Source: JACDAV01 sp964626755
GTDB lineage: Bacteria > Chloroflexota > Limnocylindria > Limnocylindrales > CSP1-4
Length of the DNA: 64,000 nt
Direction of reading: 5' to 3'
Assembly: GCA_964626755.1 (NCBI GenBank)
Contig: CAZVGO010000051.1
Span: 70,238 to 134,237 of the forward strand
In this document: one piece after another, positions 34,375-41,007 of the stretch
How positions within the stretch are numbered: position 1 is the first letter of the stretch
How the letters are laid out: every line of letters begins with the position of its first letter
Made by a program: the position numbers and the translations under genes
Notes under the pieces: model-generated
Told to the model about the DNA's origin: nothing
The model's database searches: none
What the model saw: the letters and a program-made list of their open reading frames with translations, nothing else

Positions 34375-34817
34375 TGAGTCCGATTCGAGTCCTTTTCGTG
34401 TGCACGGGGAACTCGGCGCGCAGCCAGATGGCCGAAGCACTGCTTCGCCAGATCGGCCGCGGGGCATTCGAGACGTCCAGTGCCGGCACCGATCCCCGCG
34501 GCGTCAACCCGCTCACCGTCCGCGCGCTCGCGAACGTCGGGATCGACGCCTCCGCCGCCCGGTCGAAGTCGGTGACCGAGTTCCTCGGCCAGTCGTTCGA
34601 CTACGTCGTCACCGTGTGCGATCGCGCCAGGGAGAGCTGCCCGGTCTTCCCCGGCGGGGCGGAATCGCTCCACTGGGGATTCGACGACCCCGCAGAGGCG
34701 ACCGGGACCGAGGCCGAGCGGCTCGCGGTGTTCGAGCGCGTCCTCGGTGAGATCTCGGCCCGGCTCCGGACATTCGCCCCGGCCGCCCTGCGCGAGAGAG
34801 ACGGCGTAGGCGCTTGA
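34374..34817 (+). CDS. arsC: Low-molecular-weight phosphatase-type arsenate reductase
   Basis: 147 residues. The P-loop 'VCTGNSARSQMAEALLR' near the N terminus carries the nucleophilic Cys and the arginine of C-x5-R. 'TVCDRARESCPVFPG' gives the further two cysteines of the thioredoxin-coupled arsenate reductases, and 'HWGFDDPAEATGTE' is the usual active-site aspartate region. It reduces arsenate to arsenite using thioredoxin. The start overlaps the phoU stop, so it is translated with the phosphate operon; arsenate enters through Pst, which makes this a functional pairing. An LMW protein-tyrosine phosphatase is less likely because of the extra cysteines. Confidence 0.9.
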   Translation: MSPIRVLFVCTGNSARSQMAEALLRQIGRGAFETSSAGTDPRGVNPLTVRALANVGIDASAARSKSVTEFLGQSFDYVVTVCDRARESCPVFPGGAESLHWGFDDPAEATGTEAERLAVFERVLGEISARLRTFAPAALRERDGVGA

Positions 34818-35311
34818 CCGACGGCGGACCCGTCAGCCTGCACCTCCTGCGCCACGCCGACGCGGGCGACCCCGAGAAGTGGCCGGGGGACGACGCGGCG
34901 CGGCCGCTGTCGGAGAAGGGCGTGCGCCAGGCGGAGCGCCTCGGCCGCCACCTCGCCAAGGTTGGGTTCGAGCCGGACGCCATCCTCAGCTCGCCGAAGG
35001 ACCGGGCACTGCAGACGGCAGAGATCGTCGGGCGGGCGCTGGGTGTTTCGGCGACGGTCGACGATCGCCTGGCCGGCTCGCTGAACCCCGCGGCCATCGC
35101 CGCGCTCCTTCGCGATGCGGGCGGGCCGGGCAAGCCGGTGATCGTCGGCCATGATCCCGACTTCAGCGAGCTCCTGGCCGAGCTGACCGGCGCTCCGAAC
35201 CTGACGATGAAGAAGGGCGCGATCGCCCGCGTCGACCTGGCCCGCGGAGTCCGCCCGGGCGAGGGCGCGCTGCGCTGGCTCCTGCCGCCGGATCTCGTCC
35301 CCCGGGACTGA
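34814..35311 (+). CDS. sixA: SixA-like histidine phosphatase
   Basis: 165 residues, TTG start overlapping the arsC stop (TTGA). Branch-1 histidine phosphatase motifs: 'LHLLRHADAGDP' with the phospho-accepting His (RHA), 'AILSSPKDRALQTAEIV' (second arginine region) and 'PVIVGHDPDFSELLAELTG' (second His). SixA removes phosphate from phosphohistidine in phosphorelay or phosphotransferase proteins; the physiological target is unknown here. It is the last gene of the Pho-operon run. Its stop is followed within 20 bases by an ArsR-like dyad. Confidence 0.88.
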   Translation: MTDGGPVSLHLLRHADAGDPEKWPGDDAARPLSEKGVRQAERLGRHLAKVGFEPDAILSSPKDRALQTAEIVGRALGVSATVDDRLAGSLNPAAIAALLRDAGGPGKPVIVGHDPDFSELLAELTGAPNLTMKKGAIARVDLARGVRPGEGALRWLLPPDLVPRD

Positions 35312-35329
35312 CACTCGGCGGGGCCACTT

Positions 35330-35345
35330 GTCGACGTTTGTCGAT
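35330..35345. promoter_or_regulatory. Candidate ArsR operator (site 4, upstream of small gene 35410)
   Basis: GTCGACGTTTGTCGAT has the same (A)TYGAC-N4-RTCGAT layout as the three boxes next to arsR, with one mismatch at its first base. It lies 64 bases before the small gene at 35410. A perfect hairpin (GTGGTCG 35372-35378 / CGACCAC 35382-35388, 3-base loop) follows between the box and the start codon. Confidence 0.5.
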
Positions 35346-35409
35346 GCTCGCCTGGTGGGGGCCGGCGCACAGTGGTCGAAGCGACCACCAGTACGGAGCA
35401 GGAGACCCC

Positions 35410-35574
35410 ATGACCGCCAACGACGTGTTCATCGCCCTCGACAGCGCGGCCGCCGGCCGGCGCCCCTCTCGCTTCGTCGAGCCGGAGCGACATGCCGGCC
35501 CGTCCCTCCTCGAGCGCATCGCGGCTCGGCTCCGGGCTGCCTCCGCGCCGAACCCGGCCTCCGCCCGGGCCTGA
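35410..35574 (+). CDS. Small protein of unknown function in the arsenic island (54 aa)
   Basis: 54 residues, not a family I know. ATG at 35410 has GGAG five bases upstream. The sequence is hydrophilic with a predicted amphipathic helix near the end ('GPSLLERIAARLRAASA'). The C-terminal part shares the pattern A-x-P-S-L-x-x-R-I-x-A-x-(L/I) with the 67-residue protein at 36051, which also lies by predicted ArsR boxes. No signal peptide or cysteine. It is flanked by sixA (same strand, 98-base gap with the operator and a hairpin) and arsR (convergent, 28 bases). Coding is supported by the ribosome site and the shared motif, not by homology. Confidence 0.6.
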   Translation: MTANDVFIALDSAAAGRRPSRFVEPERHAGPSLLERIAARLRAASAPNPASARA

Positions 35575-35602
35575 TCCCCTCTGCCGCGAAGCCCGCGTTC
35601 GC

Positions 35603-35950
35603 TCAGGCGGACGCGGGCTTCGCGGTTTGCGCCGGCCGGCGGCGAGTCAGCTCCGCTGCCGGGATGAGGCCACCGGGTACGAGGCCGCGGGCAATCCCGG
35701 CGAGCCGCCCCGCGACGTCCGGCGCGAGCCGGTAGAAGATCCAGCTGCCCCGCCGCTCGGAGACGACGACCCCGGCCTCGCGGAGCACCTTGAGGTGGTG
35801 GGACACGGTCGGCTGGCCGACGTCGCAGCACGAGGTGAAGTCGCAGGCGCAGACCTCCGGGTGGGTCCCCAGCTGGCGGACGATCGCGAGGCGAGTGGGA
35901 TCGGCCAGCGCCTGGAGGAGGCGGACCTCGGGATCGGTGGTCTTCTTCAT
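35603..35950 (-). CDS. arsR: ArsR/SmtB-family metalloregulator
   Basis: 115 residues from the ATG at 35950 (AGGA nine bases upstream; ATG 35959 is the alternative). Winged HTH: 'LLQALADPTRLAIVRQL', recognition helix 'VGQPTVSHHLKVLREAGVV' and wing 'SERRGSWIFYRL'. Cys34, Cys36, Cys41 and Cys42 ('VCACDFTSCCDV') lie at and just before the first HTH helix, a plausible thiolate site for As(III). It would repress until arsenite binds. Three matching 16-bp dyads upstream suggest it controls itself, the small gene and arsM. The C terminus (20 residues) is basic and variable. Confidence 0.92.
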   Translation of the reverse strand: MKKTTDPEVRLLQALADPTRLAIVRQLGTHPEVCACDFTSCCDVGQPTVSHHLKVLREAGVVVSERRGSWIFYRLAPDVAGRLAGIARGLVPGGLIPAAELTRRRPAQTAKPASA

Positions 35951-35957
35951 GTCGCCC

Positions 35958-35986
35958 ATCCTATCGACTAATGTCGATATTGACAA
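35958..35986 (-). promoter_or_regulatory. Predicted arsR promoter
   Basis: On the minus strand TTGTCA (35981-35986) and TAGGAT (35958-35963) are separated by exactly 17 bases. The expected transcription start is about at the arsR ATG (35950), giving a leaderless or nearly leaderless message. ArsR box 1 (35963-35978) fills the spacer and box 2 covers the -35, so ArsR binding would block it. Confidence 0.5.
35963..35978. promoter_or_regulatory. Candidate ArsR operator, box 1
   Basis: ATCGACTAATGTCGAT: perfect inverted halves ATCGAC/GTCGAT around a 4-base spacer. It is 13 bases upstream of arsR and lies between the -35 and -10 of the predicted arsR promoter. It directly abuts box 2. Confidence 0.6.
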
Positions 35987-35994
35987 GTATCGAT
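35979..35994. promoter_or_regulatory. Candidate ArsR operator, box 2
   Basis: ATTGACAAGTATCGAT, same layout as box 1 with two substitutions. It contains the -35 hexamers of both divergent promoters (TTGACA for the small gene, TTGTCA for arsR), so a single bound dimer could block both. Confidence 0.6.
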
Positions 35995-36008
35995 CTTACC
36001 AGTAGATT
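35980..36008 (+). promoter_or_regulatory. Predicted promoter of the small gene/arsM operon
   Basis: TTGACA (35980-35985), a 17-base spacer and TAGATT (36003-36008) form a good sigma-70-type promoter reading toward the small gene at 36051 and arsM. ArsR box 2 covers the -35 and box 3 the -10. The predicted start is near 36015, giving a leader of about 36 bases. Confidence 0.55.
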
Positions 36009-36021
36009 GACACCCATCGAT
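36006..36021. promoter_or_regulatory. Candidate ArsR operator, box 3
   Basis: ATTGACACCCATCGAT repeats the half-sites of box 2 exactly (ATTGAC/ATCGAT). It begins 27 bp after box 2 begins and overlaps the -10 and start region of the predicted small gene/arsM promoter. Confidence 0.6.
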
Positions 36022-36050
36022 ATCTGACCGAGGCAAGGAGCGACTCCCCA

Positions 36051-36254
36051 ATGGACCTCTACGACAACTCGATCTCCTGGATGATCGGCGGCGGGCTCCG
36101 CGGCGATCCTGCCGAGCTTCGCAACCGGGCCCACCTCCGGGCCCTCCGCGTCGCGCAGGCGCGTCCGTCCCTGACGAGCCGCATCCGGGCGTTCATCGCG
36201 GGCCTGACCCCCGTGACCCCGACCCCCATCGACCAGGTCTGCTGCACCGCCTGA
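36051..36254 (+). CDS. Small protein of unknown function upstream of arsM (67 aa)
   Basis: 67 residues, no family recognised. ATG has AAGGAG at 36035-36040, ten bases upstream. The middle is arginine-rich and helical ('RNRAHLRALRVAQARPSLTS'), continuing into an amphipathic or weakly hydrophobic helix 'RIRAFIAGL' and ending in 'DQVCCTA', a vicinal cysteine pair that could bind arsenite. It shares A-x-P-S-L-x-x-R-I-x-A with the 54-residue protein at 35410. It lies 31 bases before arsM on the same strand behind the ArsR-boxed promoter, so it should be induced with arsM. A carrier handing As(III) to ArsM, or a metalloid sensor, is speculation. Confidence 0.7.
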   Translation: MDLYDNSISWMIGGGLRGDPAELRNRAHLRALRVAQARPSLTSRIRAFIAGLTPVTPTPIDQVCCTA

Positions 36255-36285
36255 CAGCCGGCGCCTCGACGAGGAGAATGAGCCT

Positions 36286-37146
36286 GTGACCGACACCGCC
36301 CGCGTCCACGACGAAGTCCGGGAGCGCTACGCCGAGGCGGCCCGAGCGGCGACCGCGAAGAGCCGCGACTCGGCCGCCCAGGCATCCTGTTGCTCCCCCA
36401 CCGGTGAGATCGCCTTCGGCGAGCTCCTCTACGAAGCCGACGACCGTGCGTCGCTTCCCGACGCCGCCGTCCTCGCCAGCCTCGGCTGCGGGAATCCGAC
36501 CGCCGTCGCGGAGCTGCTCGATGGCGAGACCGTCCTCGACCTGGGTTCGGGCGGTGGGATCGACGTCCTGCTCTCCGCCCGGCGTGTGGGGCCGTCGGGT
36601 CGGGCGATCGGCCTGGACATGACCGACGAGATGCTCGAGCTCGCCCGGCGCAACGCCGCCGAGGCCGGAGCCTCGAACGTCGAGTTCGTCAAGGGCACGA
36701 TCGAGTCGATGCCGCTCGCGGCGGACAGCGTCGACGTCGTGATCAGCAACTGCGTCATCAACCTCGCCACGGACAAGGGCGCCGTCTTCGGCGAGATTGC
36801 CCGCGTCCTGCGACCGGGCGGCCGGGTCGGGGTGAGCGACGTCGTCGCGGCCGACGAGCTGAGCGTCGAGGAACGCGCGGAGCGCGGCAGCTTCGCCGGA
36901 TGCATCGCGGGCGCACTCTCGTTCGGTGAGTACCGGGCTGGACTCGAGGCCGTGGGGCTGACCGACATCTCAATCGAGCCGACCCACTCCGTCGGCGACG
37001 GGCTGTTCGGGGCGACCGTCCGCGCCACGAAGCCTGTCGATTGGACGCCGGGCGCCGTCCGCGCTCCGTCAATCGCATTGCCGGTCGCCCGCCTCGACCT
37101 TTCGGTCGTCGCCTCGAGCTGCTGCGGCGGTACAGGCTGCTGCTAG
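36286..37146 (+). CDS. arsM: Arsenite S-adenosylmethionine methyltransferase
   Basis: 286 residues, GTG start with GAGGAG about 11 bases upstream. SAM motif I 'TVLDLGSGGGIDVLLSARR' and 'GLDMTDEMLELARRNAAEAG' are followed by 'VISNCVINLATDKGAVFGEI'. Arsenic ligands typical of the family are present as Cys68 ('LGCGNP'), Cys156 ('SNCVINL') and Cys206 ('GCIAGA'). There is also an N-terminal pair Cys35-Cys36 and a C-terminal metal-binding tail 'SSCCGGTGCC'. It methylates arsenite to mono- to trimethylated forms, which can leave the cell as gas. Co-transcribed with the 67-residue protein and probably repressed by ArsR. No arsenite efflux pump is visible in the window. Confidence 0.95.
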   Translation: MTDTARVHDEVRERYAEAARAATAKSRDSAAQASCCSPTGEIAFGELLYEADDRASLPDAAVLASLGCGNPTAVAELLDGETVLDLGSGGGIDVLLSARRVGPSGRAIGLDMTDEMLELARRNAAEAGASNVEFVKGTIESMPLAADSVDVVISNCVINLATDKGAVFGEIARVLRPGGRVGVSDVVAADELSVEERAERGSFAGCIAGALSFGEYRAGLEAVGLTDISIEPTHSVGDGLFGATVRATKPVDWTPGAVRAPSIALPVARLDLSVVASSCCGGTGCC

Positions 37147-37170
37147 CGCGTCGCCTGGCGCGGCGACGCG
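37147..37170 (+). terminator. Hairpin directly after arsM
   Basis: CGCGTCGCC (37147-37155) pairs perfectly with GGCGACGCG (37162-37170) with a 6-base loop. It starts at the first base after the arsM stop. There is no T tract, so it may act as a 3' stabiliser or weak terminator. Confidence 0.45.
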
Positions 37171-37179
37171 CGACACGCG

Positions 37180-37314
37180 CGGGCCCCACATCATCCCGCC
37201 GACGAGCCCCTGCTCGAGCACCACGACACGCCCGGCGCCGTCGGTCTTCGCGCACCACGCCGCCCAGCCGCCGATCGTGCCCGCCCCGACGACGAGATCG
37301 GCCCGCTCGGTCAT
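37180..37314 (-). pseudogene. N-terminal remnant of an FAD-dependent amino-acid oxidase family gene
   Basis: A minus-strand frame opens with ATG at 37314 and a GA-rich ribosome site. It encodes 'ADLVVGAGTIGGWAAWCAKT' then 'GRVVVLEQGLVGG', the Rossmann/FAD fold that starts DAO/sarcosine-oxidase-type proteins, with one valine missing before GAGTIGG. After about 45 residues similarity stops; the frame runs into the 3' end of arsM on the opposite strand and ends after 81 residues. The family is normally about 380 residues. This is a truncated remnant, suggesting deletion or insertion next to the arsenic island. Confidence 0.6.
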
Positions 37315-37348
37315 GCTCGCGCTCCCTTCTCCCCGTCGAGGATACGTC

Positions 37349-38017
37349 TCAACCGTCGAGCGCGGCCGCCTCGACGCACACCGCGGTCACCCCGATGCGG
37401 CTGAGCCGTTCGAACGTCGCGGGCCGGGTGACCGTCCATGCGACGGTCTCGAGGCCCGAACGGCGGGCGCGGGCGACCGCCGGAACGTCGATCGAGTGCC
37501 ACTCGGCCGCGATCGCCCGGCAGCCCAGTGTCGCCGCGGTGGCGACGTTGCCCTGCGACAGCTCGACGGCGTTCAGCCAGCGATGCCACCCGGGCCGCAT
37601 GCGGCCGGCCGCGTCGAGTGTGGCCGGCGTGAACGACGAGATCACGGCGTTCCGGAGCTCCGGCCCTCGGGCGGCGTCGAGGACGGCGGCGACCGCGGCG
37701 ATCCCCGGGTCGCCCTTCAGCTCGATGTCGAGAAACGCATGCCCTGGCATCGCGGCGACGACCTCGGCAAGCGTCGCGATGCCAAGCTCGGCCAACTCCG
37801 CGGCGGTCAGGTCCGCCACTCGGTCCGGCCGACCATGGACGCGCTCGAGGGTCTCGTCGTGGGAGAGCACCGGGACGCCGTCCCGGGACGCCCGCACGTC
37901 GAACTCCACGCCGTCGCAGGCTGGGATCTCGAGCGCGGCGAGGAGCGCCGGGAGCGTGTTCTCCGGCGCTCGCCGCCAGTCGCCCCGGTGGGCGAGGCGA
38001 AGTGTACGAGGCGTCAC
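37349..38017 (-). CDS. Glycerophosphodiester phosphodiesterase
   Basis: 222 residues, GTG start overlapping the stop of the upstream gene (GTGA). Family features: 'LRLAHRGDWRRAPENTLPAL' (HRG...PENT), 'CDGVEFDVRASRDGVPVLSH' (E-x-D and H), and 'AFLDIELKGDPG' (E-x-K). These form the metal and catalytic His site of GDPD TIM-barrels. It releases sn-glycerol 3-phosphate from deacylated phospholipids, a phosphate-scavenging role that fits the PhoR-like kinase two genes upstream in the same overlapping set. Slightly short for the family (about 240). Confidence 0.9.
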   Translation of the reverse strand: MTPRTLRLAHRGDWRRAPENTLPALLAALEIPACDGVEFDVRASRDGVPVLSHDETLERVHGRPDRVADLTAAELAELGIATLAEVVAAMPGHAFLDIELKGDPGIAAVAAVLDAARGPELRNAVISSFTPATLDAAGRMRPGWHRWLNAVELSQGNVATAATLGCRAIAAEWHSIDVPAVARARRSGLETVAWTVTRPATFERLSRIGVTAVCVEAAALDG

Positions 38018-38766
38018 TCGCCCACGACGAGGTGCGCGGCGAGCCCGATGTGGTCGCTCGGGTAGAGGGTCGGGTCGCCGACCGCGGGCCGGTCGAACGT
38101 GAGTCGAGCGTCAGTGGCCCGCACCTTGCCCCGGAGCCAGATGTAGTCGAGGCAGCCCGGATCGCCGTCGGTGTCCATCCCCGGCGCCTGGATGCCGGAG
38201 GGCCAGGTGACCGCCGGCTCCGCGCCGTTCGCCTCGAGGTACGCGGATCGGAAGCCGGTCGATCGGAGGCGCGCGGGGGCGGGCTCGTCGGGGTCGGCGT
38301 TGAAGTCGCCGACCAGGACCTGGGCGTCGGACGCCGGCGCCGCCACGAGCCAGTCCACGAGCGCTGCCGCCTGCTCGTCGCGGATCGATTCGTCGGCCGG
38401 GACGTGGTGGAGATGGGTCGAGGCGACGAGCAGCCTCGATCCGCCGGGCAGCCGGAGGAGGACCCGGATCGCGGAGCGGTTCCGGCCGAGCTCGAGCCGC
38501 TCCTCGGCCGTCGCCTCGAGAGGCTCGCGCACGAGGAGGCTGTTGCCGTACTCCGGGCGACCGGCCCACGCCCGGATCGCCCGGTAGCGCGCCTCGCCCG
38601 CCGCGGCGAGCAGGCGGTCCTGCTGCATCGGATAGACGACCTCCTGGAGGCCGATGACGTCCGGTTGCAGGGCCCGCATGTCGGCGAGGAGCAGCGGCAG
38701 GCGCTCCTCCCAGCGGTCCGCGATGTTCCGGATGTTCAGCGTTGCGACGTGCAGGCGATCCGTCAT
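38014..38766 (-). CDS. Endonuclease/exonuclease/phosphatase (EEP) family protein
   Basis: 250 residues. EEP fold motifs: 'VATLNIRNIADRWEERLPLL' (metal-binding Asn), 'QPDVIGLQEVVYPMQQ' (catalytic Glu), 'VASTHLHHVPADE', 'QVLVGDFNADPDEPAPARL' (GDFN) and 'YPSDHIGLAAHLVV' (SDH). Members act on phosphodiesters in DNA, inositol phosphates or sphingomyelin; this one has no signal peptide. It overlaps both neighbours by four bases (ATGA with the kinase, GTGA with GDPD), so kinase, EEP and GDPD form one operon. Phospholipid or nucleotide phosphate scavenging is a reasonable guess. Confidence 0.86.
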   Translation of the reverse strand: MTDRLHVATLNIRNIADRWEERLPLLLADMRALQPDVIGLQEVVYPMQQDRLLAAAGEARYRAIRAWAGRPEYGNSLLVREPLEATAEERLELGRNRSAIRVLLRLPGGSRLLVASTHLHHVPADESIRDEQAAALVDWLVAAPASDAQVLVGDFNADPDEPAPARLRSTGFRSAYLEANGAEPAVTWPSGIQAPGMDTDGDPGCLDYIWLRGKVRATDARLTFDRPAVGDPTLYPSDHIGLAAHLVVGE

Positions 38767-39995
38767 CCCGGCTGCTCCTCTGCGATCGGGAGGGCGAACG
38801 AGAACGTCGAGCCCCTCCCCTCCTCCGATTCGACCCAGATCCGGCCCCCGTGTTGCTCGACCACGTGGCGCGCGATCGACAGCCCCAGGCCCGTGCCGCC
38901 ACCGCGGACGCGGGCACGGTCAACCTTGTAGAAGCGCTCGAAGACGCGGCCCTGAAGCGCCTTCGGGATGCCGACGCCCCGATCCTCAACGGAGGTGACG
39001 ACCTCGCCGTCGTGCGCTCCGACCCGGACCGTGACGTCGCCACCGGAGGGGCTGAATTTCACCGCGTTGTGCAGCAGGTTGATGAGCACCTGCTCCAGGC
39101 GCGCCTCGTCTCCCCGGACGCGCGGTACTGCGGGCGCCGCAGCGACCGTCAGGCGCACACCCTGCCGCTCGGCGAACAGTCGGAGCCGCTCCGCCGACGC
39201 CGCGGCAATCTGACCGAGGTCGACGTCGTCGAGGTGGACGACGGCACCGCCGCTCTCGATCCGGCTCAGGTCGAGCAGCTCGTTGACCATCTGGGCGATG
39301 TGCCCGGTCTCGACCTCGATCTTTCCGATCCGGTCGCGCATCCGGTCCGGGATGGCGTCGCCCTGCTCGGCCGCCTCGCGGACCAGCGTCTCGGCCAGCA
39401 GGCTGACCGTCGTCAAGGGGGTCCGGAGCTCGTGCGACAGGTTGTCGATGAACTCGGCCCTGATCTGCTGGAGGCGGCGGAGCTCGGTGACGTCCTCGAG
39501 CACGACCCACACGCCGCGTACAGGCGACCGGCGGGCCCGGACGACGAGACGCGGGCCGTCGACGTCCCGGACGGCCACCTCGCCGGTCGCCGAACCGCGC
39601 TCCCGGGCATCGTCGATGACGCCCTCGATCCGCCGGTCGACAAAGGCCTCGATCGCGGTCCGCCCGACCATCGTCCCGGCACCGCGACCGAGGAACGCAT
39701 GGGCTGCCGTGTTCGCCACGTCGACCCGGGAATCGTCGTCGACGTGGACGATGCCAACCCCGACCAGGTCCGCCAGGTAGGCCGTGTCGCGCCGCTCCTG
39801 CGCAGCCGTCGAATCGACGCTCCTCGCCCGTTCCTTTATCCGCCGCACGCGTGCTGCGAGGTCGCCACCGCCCTCGTCCCCACCGGTCACCGCACGAACG
39901 GCATCCAGCTCGCGACCCCGCGCAGCCGCCTGGCCGACGGCGATCGCGAGCGCCAGCGCGAGGACCATGATGATTGCGAGGGCGGGCCAGTCCAT
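38763..39995 (-). CDS. PhoR-like sensor histidine kinase (orphan)
   Basis: 410 residues. One N-terminal helix ('ALAIIMVLALALAIAVGQAA') is followed by a short linker, a PAS domain (about 75-175), HisKA with the phospho-accepting His in 'FIDNLSHELRTPLTTVSLL', and HATPase with N-box 'VLINLLHNAVKFSPSGG', G1 'VEDRGVGIPKAL' and G2 'GGTGLGLSIARHVVEQHGG'. Single-helix-PAS kinases of this build in Gram-positive bacteria include PhoR and SenX3 partners of phosphate regulators. No response regulator is adjacent; the RegX3/PhoP-like one at 46925-47623 is a candidate partner. The operon continues with EEP and GDPD genes. Confidence 0.88.
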   Translation of the reverse strand: MDWPALAIIMVLALALAIAVGQAAARGRELDAVRAVTGGDEGGGDLAARVRRIKERARSVDSTAAQERRDTAYLADLVGVGIVHVDDDSRVDVANTAAHAFLGRGAGTMVGRTAIEAFVDRRIEGVIDDARERGSATGEVAVRDVDGPRLVVRARRSPVRGVWVVLEDVTELRRLQQIRAEFIDNLSHELRTPLTTVSLLAETLVREAAEQGDAIPDRMRDRIGKIEVETGHIAQMVNELLDLSRIESGGAVVHLDDVDLGQIAAASAERLRLFAERQGVRLTVAAAPAVPRVRGDEARLEQVLINLLHNAVKFSPSGGDVTVRVGAHDGEVVTSVEDRGVGIPKALQGRVFERFYKVDRARVRGGGTGLGLSIARHVVEQHGGRIWVESEEGRGSTFSFALPIAEEQPG

Positions 39996-40017
39996 CGCCC
40001 GGAGGATCGCACACCGA

Positions 40018-40046
40018 AACGCCCCGGGCGGCGGCCCCGGGGCGTT
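40018..40046 (-). terminator. Intrinsic-terminator-like hairpin after the LpqB-like gene
   Basis: AACGCCCCGG (40018-40027) and CCGGGGCGTT (40037-40046) form a perfect 10-bp stem with a 9-base loop. Read on the minus strand it is 16 bases after the lipoprotein stop and is followed by TTCGGTG. It separates the MtrAB-LpqB-like operon from the PhoR-like kinase operon. Confidence 0.6.
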
Positions 40047-40062
40047 CGACGTTGACTGGGCT

Positions 40063-41007
40063 TCAGCCGGCGGGGGTCAGCCAGACCGGGTAGTCGCGGA
40101 TGTCCTCCGGCGAGCCGTCCCTCGCCGATGCGTTCCAGGCACGAAGCGTGCCCCACTGGGCCTGGTTGACGTCGTACGGGATCGTCGTCTCGAACGTACC
40201 GCGCGTCCCGCTGCCGCTCGTCGCCATCACCGGGCCTCCGAACAGTTCCCGGCCGGACGCATCGAACAGCGTGACGAGGAACTGGGCCTCGAAGACGTTG
40301 GCAGTGCCGGTAACCGTGGCGGGATTGCCGATCGCCGCGCCCCAGGCCGGCCGGTCGACGAAGATCGCCGGCAGGAAGTCCTCGAAGTCGCCACGGGCCA
40401 TCGGGCCATCGATGACGATCCCCTCGCTCCCGAAGACGGTGACGGTCTCACCCTCGACCTGGAAGACGACGGACCGGACGGTCGGGAACTGGGTCAGTGT
40501 GTAGACGACCTGGGCGAGCCGGCCGAATGCCGAGCGGCTGCCGCCGCCGGCTTCGAACTCGCGGGACAGGTCGACGGTCGCGATGCCGTTCGAGATCGAG
40601 AGGCCAAGCAGCCGGGTGCCCGACGGGACGGCCGAGGTGATCGCCGGCGAAGCCTGGAGCTCCGAGCCCAGTGGCCCGGCCAGGAGCCCGTTCATCGCGG
40701 CGCGCGCGACCGCCTGGGTTTCCGGAGTCTCGCGAAGGACGGCGACGAGGCCCTCGCTGCCCTGCGGGCCCGCAAGGTGGAAGTAGGCACGGACCACCGA
40801 CGTGCCGGTCGTCGGGCTGGTCGGGTCCGGCGTTTCCGGGGACGCGCTCGGGGCGGGGGTCAGGTCCGGGCTGCCCGGTGCGACGGACGGCTCGGTCGAG
40901 GGCGGGGCGGATCCGACCGACCCGAGCCCGCCGGTCGACGGGGTGCACGCAGCGAGCAGAACGGCGATGAGTGCGACTGGAACGAGGTTGATCGGGCGGC
41001 GCTTCAT
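40063..41007 (-). CDS. LpqB-like GerMN/Gmad2 lipoprotein
   Basis: 314 residues. Signal peptide with lipobox 'VLLAACT' (Cys about 21), a 45-residue Ser/Pro/Thr linker, then a GerMN domain (about 70-205; 'VRAYFHLAGPQGSEGLVAVL', 'AMNGLLAGPLGSELQ', 'SISNGIATVDLSREFE') and a Gmad2 immunoglobulin-like domain ('GTANVFEAQFLVTLFDASGR') to the end. In Actinobacteria the GerMN lipoprotein LpqB follows mtrAB and modulates the kinase MtrB. Here the gene likewise overlaps the stop of an MtrB-like kinase (ATGA), so an accessory role to that kinase is inferred. LpqB itself is longer (about 580), with a beta-propeller that is absent here. Confidence 0.85.
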   Translation of the reverse strand: MKRRPINLVPVALIAVLLAACTPSTGGLGSVGSAPPSTEPSVAPGSPDLTPAPSASPETPDPTSPTTGTSVVRAYFHLAGPQGSEGLVAVLRETPETQAVARAAMNGLLAGPLGSELQASPAITSAVPSGTRLLGLSISNGIATVDLSREFEAGGGSRSAFGRLAQVVYTLTQFPTVRSVVFQVEGETVTVFGSEGIVIDGPMARGDFEDFLPAIFVDRPAWGAAIGNPATVTGTANVFEAQFLVTLFDASGRELFGGPVMATSGSGTRGTFETTIPYDVNQAQWGTLRAWNASARDGSPEDIRDYPVWLTPAG

